Assembly (NCBI GenBank): GCA_964387625.1
Contig: CAYLWN010000046.1
Span: 1-6,140, forward strand
From: CAYLWN01 sp964387625
GTDB taxonomy: Bacteria > Patescibacteriota > Microgenomatia > UBA10105
Length of the DNA stretch: 6,140 nucleotides
Direction of reading: 5' to 3'
Position 1 is the stretch's first letter. Every line of letters starts with the position of its first letter. Below the pieces are notes generated by a model that was not told the DNA's origin, made no database searches, and was given only the letters and a program-made list of their open reading frames with translations. Shown here one piece after another: positions 1 through 3,886 of this stretch. The translations under genes and the position numbers were made by a program.

Positions 1-944
1 TCATGTTCTTCCAAGGTTTTGGAAAAATGCGCAGCCCCGTCACTTCCATGCAGGTAATACCAATAATCTGAAGATTGCGGATATGCGGAAGCTTTAATTG
101 ATGATAATCCCGGATTACAAATTGGAGAAGGAGGAAGTCCGGTGTGTAGATAACTGTTGTATGGAGATTTTATTTTTTTATCATCTAGGGTCAAACTTTT
201 CTTCCACCAGGATTTATCAGCTGATTGATAACCCAAAGCATATTGTAAAGTTGCATCTACCTGCAACGGCCAATCATTAGCTATTCTTTTAATTAGTATA
301 CCGGCAATAATTGGTCTATCTGTATCAGATACACCTTCTCTTTCAACCAAAGAGGCTAAAATAATTCCTTCTTCGAGAGTCAGTTTTTGATTTTTAAAAG
401 CTTGAATTATTTCCGGAGTTACCCGTTTATCAAAATTATTGGTAAATATTTTTATCACAGCTCCGCTGGTTGCATCTTTGGGTATTAAATAAGTATCCGG
501 AAACATGTATCCTTCTTGGGCACTTTTCAAAAATTCGCTTTGTGGAATTGACAGATCTTGAGCTAATTTCAAAGCAATCTCTTCCAAACGCCAACCTTCC
601 TGCGTTCTCACTTCAATATCTAATGTTCCATGTGCGAGTTCCAAAGCTATTTCCGTTGCATTCATTGACGGATTTAAACGAAAATCACCTGCCTGCAATT
701 TTGCATCGGCTTTTTGTATTTTGACTAACAAAAAAAATCCAATTTGATCCCTTATCAAACCGGCATTTTTTAAGCGGGTAGCAATACTTCTGGCACTTTC
801 ACCGTTTTTGACTACAAAAATTTGAGAAGTTTTATCATTGGGATTTGCCGGAGAAACCGCATCTTTCCACCAAAACCAACTTCCGCCAAAAAAAATCAAT
901 AATAAGAATATAAATACAGTTAACCTTAACCAAAGTTTATTCAT
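1..944 (-). CDS. mltG: Endolytic murein transglycosylase MltG (3' end outside window)
   Basis: MltG (YceG family) is a membrane-anchored lytic transglycosylase that cuts nascent glycan strands and so sets where peptidoglycan synthesis ends. I translated 314 codons from the ATG at 944; the frame stays open to the left edge. Residues about 4-26 form an N-terminal membrane anchor rich in F, L and W, followed by a LysM-like region (about 41-110, containing VVKNGESARSIATRLKNAG). The catalytic block is ILASLVEREG at 195-204; by family knowledge the catalytic Glu is in VERE, probably E201. Further family motifs are LQVDATLQYALG (227-238), SPYNSY (260-265), GLPPSPICNPG (269-279) and the C-terminal DGAAHFSKTLEEH (302-314). 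The last motif lies near the usual end of MltG, so probably only a few residues are missing. The start is 3 nt after the stop of the 65-residue gene, suggesting translational coupling; only a weak AGAAG lies upstream. Confidence 0.95.
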   Translation of the reverse strand, partial: MNKLWLRLTVFIFLLLIFFGGSWFWWKDAVSPANPNDKTSQIFVVKNGESARSIATRLKNAGLIRDQIGFFLLVKIQKADAKLQAGDFRLNPSMNATEIALELAHGTLDIEVRTQEGWRLEEIALKLAQDLSIPQSEFLKSAQEGYMFPDTYLIPKDATSGAVIKIFTNNFDKRVTPEIIQAFKNQKLTLEEGIILASLVEREGVSDTDRPIIAGILIKRIANDWPLQVDATLQYALGYQSADKSWWKKSLTLDDKKIKSPYNSYLHTGLPPSPICNPGLSSIKASAYPQSSDYWYYLHGSDGAAHFSKTLEEH

Positions 945-947
945 GAT

Positions 948-1145
948 TTAAACTTCTGATAATAGCGCTCTTCTATATGTCTTTTTAGTCTCATCATAAA
1001 TATAAACCCTTAAACATTTACAGGTTATGGTTGTTTGGTTATTGGCGATTTTTTTAGTGCCTAAATTTAATGGCGTACCACAACCAACACATCTTTTTTG
1101 AGATAAAAGCCAAGCCTGAACCGGTGAAATCATGTTTTTGAACAT
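948..1145 (-). CDS. Small Cys-rich (putative zinc-ribbon) protein upstream of mltG
   Basis: This 65-residue protein belongs to no family I recognise. It has four cysteines, CVGC at 19-22 and CKC at 42-44, spaced like two zinc knuckles, with the second being CxC rather than CxxC. The C-terminal part is predicted beta-rich and ends basic (KKTYRRALL). There is no signal peptide or clear membrane segment, so it is probably cytoplasmic. Its stop is 3 nt before the mltG ATG, so the two are almost certainly co-transcribed. Two in-frame starts are possible, M1 at 1145 and M5 at 1133; neither has a Shine-Dalgarno site. M1 is used because it gives the longer frame, but it abuts a palindrome and M5 is equally plausible. 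In Firmicutes a small gene (yrzB) also lies between ruvX and mltG, but I see no resemblance to it. It is likely real given the Cys pattern and the tight packing. Zinc binding is inference. Confidence 0.72.
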   Translation of the reverse strand: MFKNMISPVQAWLLSQKRCVGCGTPLNLGTKKIANNQTTITCKCLRVYIYDETKKTYRRALLSEV

Positions 1146-1146
1146 A

Positions 1147-1156
1147 GTCTCGAGAC
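1147..1156. repeat. 10-bp perfect palindrome at the start of the small gene
   Basis: GTCTCGAGAC is a perfect 10-bp palindrome ending one base before the ATG at 1145. Its right half overlaps the outer arm of the inverted repeat array at 1153-1218. It could be an operator, a structure that hides the start codon, or a by-product of the repeat array. No function can be assigned from sequence alone. Confidence 0.5.
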
Positions 1157-1235
1157 AATAAGACGGGAAGATATAAGATTTAAGAAATTTTGTCTTACTG
1201 TCTTACATCTTATTGTCTTCTCTATCTCTCTAATC
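1153..1235. repeat. Inverted array of 7-8-nt repeats filling the phosphorylase-small gene gap
   Basis: On the plus strand a core NAAGA recurs at 1159, 1167, 1174 and 1181 (steps 8, 7, 7). Its complement TCTTN recurs at 1193, 1201, 1208 and 1216 (steps 8, 7, 8). The units at 1191-1198 and 1199-1206 are identical (TGTCTTAC). The ends form a perfect 11-bp inverted repeat, AGACAATAAGA at 1153-1163 with TCTTATTGTCT at 1208-1218. The minus-strand transcript can therefore fold into a long interrupted hairpin, with further pairing of inner units. CT-rich units continue to the phosphorylase stop codon (1234-1236), and the other end nearly reaches the next start codon. No U-run follows the hairpin, so it is not a standard intrinsic terminator. 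Confidence 0.8.
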
Positions 1236-2496
1236 ATTCTACTTTATATATCGGTAAATGGGCAAGTGTTTCCGCCGCTTCTTTAAGTCTCCACTTATCT
1301 CCTGAATAAAGTATGCATAGTATATCATTTTTGGAAATTTCGTCTTCAATTTTTCTTTCCAAATAAATTCCGGCTTTTTTGTCATTGGGGCTACCCAAAA
1401 TTTTAGCAATCACTGTAGCTTCCCGGTTATTTAAATGGGTAATCCTGCCGGTTCTGGGTGATTTATATTCAAATTTATTTTTTGCCAATTGCAAGCTTTG
1501 AAAATCTATTGCCGGATCTCCTCCTTGAGCTTTGATAATCTCACGCATTTTTTGCAAAGCTTTGCCAGATGTTAATATATCTTGAGCCACCGTCTCTCCC
1601 ATACCGGGTTTAAATTCTCCTTTCATATCAGTAAAACATAAATCCAATAATTTTGCAGATAACCTTAAAGCTTTTTGTTCTAATTTCAAAGGCCGGTCAT
1701 GATGCTGTTGTAATATTTGAAACACATCACGGACTTCCAAGACAGGACCAATTCCCCGCCCTACTGGCTGACGGGTTTCATTGATATCCACAATCATTTT
1801 CATTTTGAATCTCTTTGCTAATCTTAAGAATTTTTTTTCTATTATTTGTGCATCTTTGAAATGTTTGATTTTTTGATTTAATCCATAAGGAATATCCAAA
1901 ATTACATGAGTAGCTCCAACTGCTACTTTTTTAGCCATGATAGAAATAATTACTTTATCAAATGATTCAAAAGACAAAGGTTCTTCAACTGAAATTAAAA
2001 TGTCATCAGCCGGCGCAATCCCTAAATGTCCACCCCAAACAATGCATCCTCCAACATGTTCAACGATTTGAGTAATTTGAGTTGGAGAAAATGTCACCGG
2101 AGCAATCACTTCCATAGTATCTGCTGTTCCTGACGGAGAGGTAATAGCGCGGGATGATGTTTTGGGAATTTTAATGCCTGCTGCAGCAATTATCGGCACT
2201 AAAATCATCGTAGTTCTAGTTCCGGCTACTCCACCTGATGAATGTTTGTCAGCTACAATTCCGGAAAAACTGAGCTTGGTTCCGGTTTCTACCATGGATT
2301 TAGTCAAGTAATAAAGCTCGTCATCAGAAAATCCTTCGGTAAATCCTGCAGCAGCAAAATAAGTAGTTAAAACCGGACCCAATCTTTTATGCGCAATTTC
2401 ATCCATCACAGAAAACACTTCATTATATGTAAGCTGTTTACCAACTAATTTTTTTTTGATGGCTTCAATAGCCAGATGCTTGCTTGGTAAAGACAT
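1234..2496 (-). CDS. deoA: AMP phosphorylase / thymidine phosphorylase family protein, short form
   Basis: This enzyme belongs to the nucleoside phosphorylase family that cleaves a nucleoside or nucleotide with phosphate. The archaeal branch converts AMP and phosphate to adenine and ribose-1,5-bisphosphate, which can feed a form III-type RuBisCO. The phosphate-binding motif KHSSGGVAGTRTT is at 84-96. The block TSSRAITSPSGTADTMEV (113-130) is typical of the archaeal AMP phosphorylase-like branch and differs from the classic bacterial DeoA sequence. PVGRGIGPVLEVRD (245-258) is the shared glycosyltransferase-fold motif, and the C-terminal domain covers about 340-410. Length is 420 residues; from memory, archaeal AMP phosphorylases run near 500 because of an extra N-terminal domain of about 80 residues, which is absent here and not encoded just upstream. 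The substrate (AMP, another NMP, or thymidine) cannot be told from sequence. The ATG at 2496 has no Shine-Dalgarno site. It ends in TGA. The symbol is used in the family sense. Confidence 0.9.
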   Translation of the reverse strand: MSLPSKHLAIEAIKKKLVGKQLTYNEVFSVMDEIAHKRLGPVLTTYFAAAGFTEGFSDDELYYLTKSMVETGTKLSFSGIVADKHSSGGVAGTRTTMILVPIIAAAGIKIPKTSSRAITSPSGTADTMEVIAPVTFSPTQITQIVEHVGGCIVWGGHLGIAPADDILISVEEPLSFESFDKVIISIMAKKVAVGATHVILDIPYGLNQKIKHFKDAQIIEKKFLRLAKRFKMKMIVDINETRQPVGRGIGPVLEVRDVFQILQQHHDRPLKLEQKALRLSAKLLDLCFTDMKGEFKPGMGETVAQDILTSGKALQKMREIIKAQGGDPAIDFQSLQLAKNKFEYKSPRTGRITHLNNREATVIAKILGSPNDKKAGIYLERKIEDEISKNDILCILYSGDKWRLKEAAETLAHLPIYKVE

Positions 2497-2506
2497 AAAA
2501 CTAAAA

Positions 2507-2534
2507 AAATGCCAAATGACAAATGCTAAATTAA
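2507..2534. repeat. Four 7-nt direct repeats (AAATGNN)
   Basis: Four units lie in exact 7-nt register: AAATGCC at 2507, AAATGAC at 2514, AAATGCT at 2521 and AAATTAA at 2528. They begin 11 nt upstream of the phosphorylase start codon, so in the transcript they are NNCATTT units in its 5' leader. A partial inverted copy, ATTTGCA, follows at 2544-2550, and CAAAT/ATTTG with TAAA/TTTA could pair into a weak hairpin. The unit differs from those in the other two gaps, but the period is the same. Confidence 0.75.
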
Positions 2535-2553
2535 TGTTTAAATATTTGCAATT

Positions 2554-2686
2554 AAAAAACGGAAATGCTTGCGTGTGGAAATTTTTGCAGTTCGCATTCG
2601 AGGAGGGCCGATGACTTTATTTAAAAGTTCAACGTTTTATCCCGATCGAGTTGCGGAACAAAAAAATTTACACCGCAAGCGTTTTT
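2554..2686 (-). terminator. Possible intrinsic terminator after ruvX
   Basis: Reading the minus strand, the ruvX TGA is followed within about 11 nt by a strong fold-back, and its GC-rich base (GCTTGCG with CGCAAGC) is followed by ATTTCCG and then a run of six T (2559-2554). This could end an upstream unit of fusion protein, sortase and ruvX. The stem-loop is far longer than a usual terminator, and the T run is separated from the stem by 7 nt, so this is tentative. On the plus strand the same stem is followed by GTTTTT, so the structure would look terminator-like in both directions. Confidence 0.35.
2561..2686. repeat. Long imperfect fold-back (about 126 nt), possible MITE-like element or structured RNA
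   Basis: The two halves of this stretch pair almost throughout. The perfect pair GCTTGCG (2567-2573) with CGCAAGC (2674-2680) continues as 2574-2579 with 2667-2672 (two G.T pairs), then 2582-2587 with 2659-2664. After a small internal loop, 2591-2593 pairs with 2656-2658, 2594-2596 with 2652-2654, 2598-2601 with 2646-2649 and 2605-2607 with 2641-2643. The apex holds a small hairpin, ACTTT (2614-2618) with AAAGT (2624-2628). Outside the core, 2561-2566 pairs loosely with 2681-2686. The interior is more GC-rich than the flanks. No coding frame looks real. It may be a miniature inverted-repeat element, a non-coding RNA or leader structure, or a large bidirectional terminator; the sequence does not decide between these. 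Confidence 0.7.
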
Positions 2687-2696
2687 ATAATTTTCG

Positions 2697-3071
2697 TCAT
2701 TTAACGCTTTCAAGGTATCTTTCTAAAATTTCAATTGCTGCTGATTCGTGTTCTTTGTTTTGTCTATTCTTACGCGAAAATTGAGTTAACCGTAAATTGG
2801 CTTGCGCATTAAAACTGGAAAGAGTTTCATCATAAAATTCAACTTTTACACCCGTTAATTTATTTAAATCAGCTCCAAATTTTTTAACTGTTAGTTTTAA
2901 TTTTCCCTCAGGCATACCAATGATTATTTTGTCAATGGCATTATCTTGGCAAATTTTGGCAAGTCGGATAATTTCTTTGATTCCAATCGTTACCAATCCT
3001 GATGCAAAATTTCCTTGAGAAATTGCCAATCCTAAATGTTTTTCACCATAGTCAATGGATAAGTAATTCAT
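2697..3071 (-). CDS. ruvX: RuvX/YqgF family RNase H-fold nuclease
   Basis: YqgF/RuvX proteins are small RNase H-fold nucleases. They are annotated as Holliday junction resolvases and shown in E. coli to take part in 16S rRNA 5'-end maturation. Residues 4-16 (LSIDYGEKHLGLA) carry the first catalytic Asp, D7. IIIGMPEG (49-56) matches the second strand motif (family IVGLP), and YDETLSS (80-86) matches the DERLST motif. The C-terminal helix EHESAAIEILERYL (107-120) corresponds to the family's D-x-x-AA motif, but its acidic residue appears replaced by H108, flanked by E107 and E109. At 124 residues it is slightly shorter than typical (about 130-150). The start is the ATG at 3071, directly before the family motif, with no Shine-Dalgarno site. 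It ends in TGA. RuvX and MltG are neighbours in many bacteria, matching their closeness here. Confidence 0.93.
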   Translation of the reverse strand: MNYLSIDYGEKHLGLAISQGNFASGLVTIGIKEIIRLAKICQDNAIDKIIIGMPEGKLKLTVKKFGADLNKLTGVKVEFYDETLSSFNAQANLRLTQFSRKNRQNKEHESAAIEILERYLESVK

Positions 3072-3074
3072 ATG

Positions 3075-3148
3075 TTTTAGCGTTTAGAAATTAGCGTATA
3101 GCGTCTAGTGAAATATTATCACTAATCTCTGATTTCCAATCCCTAATC
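3075..3148. repeat. Two-part, strictly 7-nt-periodic repeat array filling the sortase-ruvX gap
   Basis: On the plus strand TAG occurs at 3078, 3085, 3092, 3099 and 3106, exactly every 7 nt. ATY then occurs at 3118, 3125, 3132, 3139 and 3146, again exactly every 7 nt. In the sense transcript this reads as five RAT-N4 units followed by five CTA-N4 units. At the junction, TAGTGA (3106-3111) and TCACTA (3119-3124) form a perfect 6-bp inverted repeat with a 7-nt spacer. Comparing one half with the reverse complement of the other gives a shared core NCTANNC, so the halves are degenerate inverted arrays. The array reaches the sortase stop codon (3150-3152) and stops 4 nt short of the ruvX ATG. Confidence 0.85.
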
Positions 3149-3149
3149 T

Positions 3150-3851
3150 CTATTTTTTCACAGCCGGATCAAAGTTAACTAAACGGGCAGTTACCCACAA
3201 TCTTTTAAAATAGGTACCGGGCGGAACACAGGTAACTAAGGTCAAATAAGCGCCGTCATATCGCTGTTCTAAGCCTGTTACATCTTCAGGTTCAGTAACA
3301 GTTTTTTTAGTTACTAAATAACGGTAACTCATGCCGTCAAAATTAACAAAAATTTCGTCATTAATTTTTAAGTTTGGTAATAGTGAAAAAATGGTTAAAT
3401 AATTGTTTTGATCAAAAAACTGCGGTAATACTGAATGGCCAAAAATAACAGCATTACCCGACCTTCCCGGAATTTCTGAATCACTGTAATGAATCAAGCT
3501 TTTGCTTAAATCATCATTGTTAATTTTTACATAGGCTTTTTTAATATTTATTTTAGGAATTGAAATTGAATAAATATCGACCGGTGCAGTCACTTTTTGG
3601 ACACTACTACCAAACCAGTTGCTGGCTTTGGTTAAATCAGACTGGGCTACGGCAGGTTTAACAATTTCATCGCTTAAAGGCGATATCATTGAATTGCCAT
3701 AAATAAATTGAAAAGCCAAAATCGGCCAGCCAACCCAGATCAATAAAGCCAATCCCAATCCGATAAATATTGTGGGAATTAAAGGCAGTATCACCACCAC
3801 CGGCATTCGCTTTTCATATCGGTAAGCGCTCATATATTCATCATGGCACAT
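3150..3851 (-). CDS. Sortase family transpeptidase
   Basis: Sortases are membrane-anchored cysteine transpeptidases that cleave a C-terminal sorting signal and attach the protein to the cell wall or polymerise pilins. An N-terminal cytoplasmic stretch with RYEKR (11-15) precedes a long hydrophobic segment (about 17-50), giving a catalytic domain outside the cell. The triad is visible: H139 in VIFGHS (135-140), C208 in TLVTCVPPG (204-212) and, downstream, R217 in FKRLWV (215-220). The TLVTC-x-PPGT-x-RLWV arrangement resembles class D/E-type housekeeping sortases more than class B, but I cannot fix the class. Length, 233 residues, is normal. Starts at 3851 (M1) and 3833 (M7) are both possible; neither has a Shine-Dalgarno site. 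It lies 35 nt after the fusion protein gene, probably in the same transcript. No LPXTG-type substrate with a membrane tail is encoded here. It ends in TAG. Confidence 0.93.
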   Translation of the reverse strand: MCHDEYMSAYRYEKRMPVVVILPLIPTIFIGLGLALLIWVGWPILAFQFIYGNSMISPLSDEIVKPAVAQSDLTKASNWFGSSVQKVTAPVDIYSISIPKINIKKAYVKINNDDLSKSLIHYSDSEIPGRSGNAVIFGHSVLPQFFDQNNYLTIFSLLPNLKINDEIFVNFDGMSYRYLVTKKTVTEPEDVTGLEQRYDGAYLTLVTCVPPGTYFKRLWVTARLVNFDPAVKK

Positions 3852-3886
3852 TTAAAAACCAAAAAGCAAGTGAAGAAGTGTAGTAA

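Noticed and set aside
98..724. Two plus-strand open frames within 98-280 and 470-724.
   Set aside because: Both are antisense to mltG, whose frame is continuous and carries all family motifs.
2582..2611. tRNA-like 3' half: GTTCGCATTCGA followed by GGAGGGCC, whose antisense translation gives a PPRMRTA-type peptide often seen opposite tRNA genes.
   Set aside because: The five bases on each side of the would-be T-loop do not pair, there is no CCA end, and no anticodon or D arm is found upstream. The bases are better explained by the long fold-back.
2561..2686. Integron attC site, because of the imperfect hairpin with extrahelical bases.
   Set aside because: The ends do not match the RYYYAAC / GTTRRRY boxes on either strand, and no integrase or cassette array is present.
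2569..2784. Plus-strand open frame of 71 codons crossing the fold-back and the ruvX 3' end.
   Set aside because: It reads antisense through ruvX and its first part is the fold-back; it shows no protein features.
1234..3071. UGA recoding as in Gracilibacteria or SR1.
   Set aside because: ruvX and the phosphorylase end at TGA where the family C-termini are expected, other in-frame stops follow soon after, and no gene needs TGA read-through.
3075..3148. CRISPR array.
   Set aside because: Units are 7 nt and degenerate with no spacer-length unique segments, and no cas genes are present.
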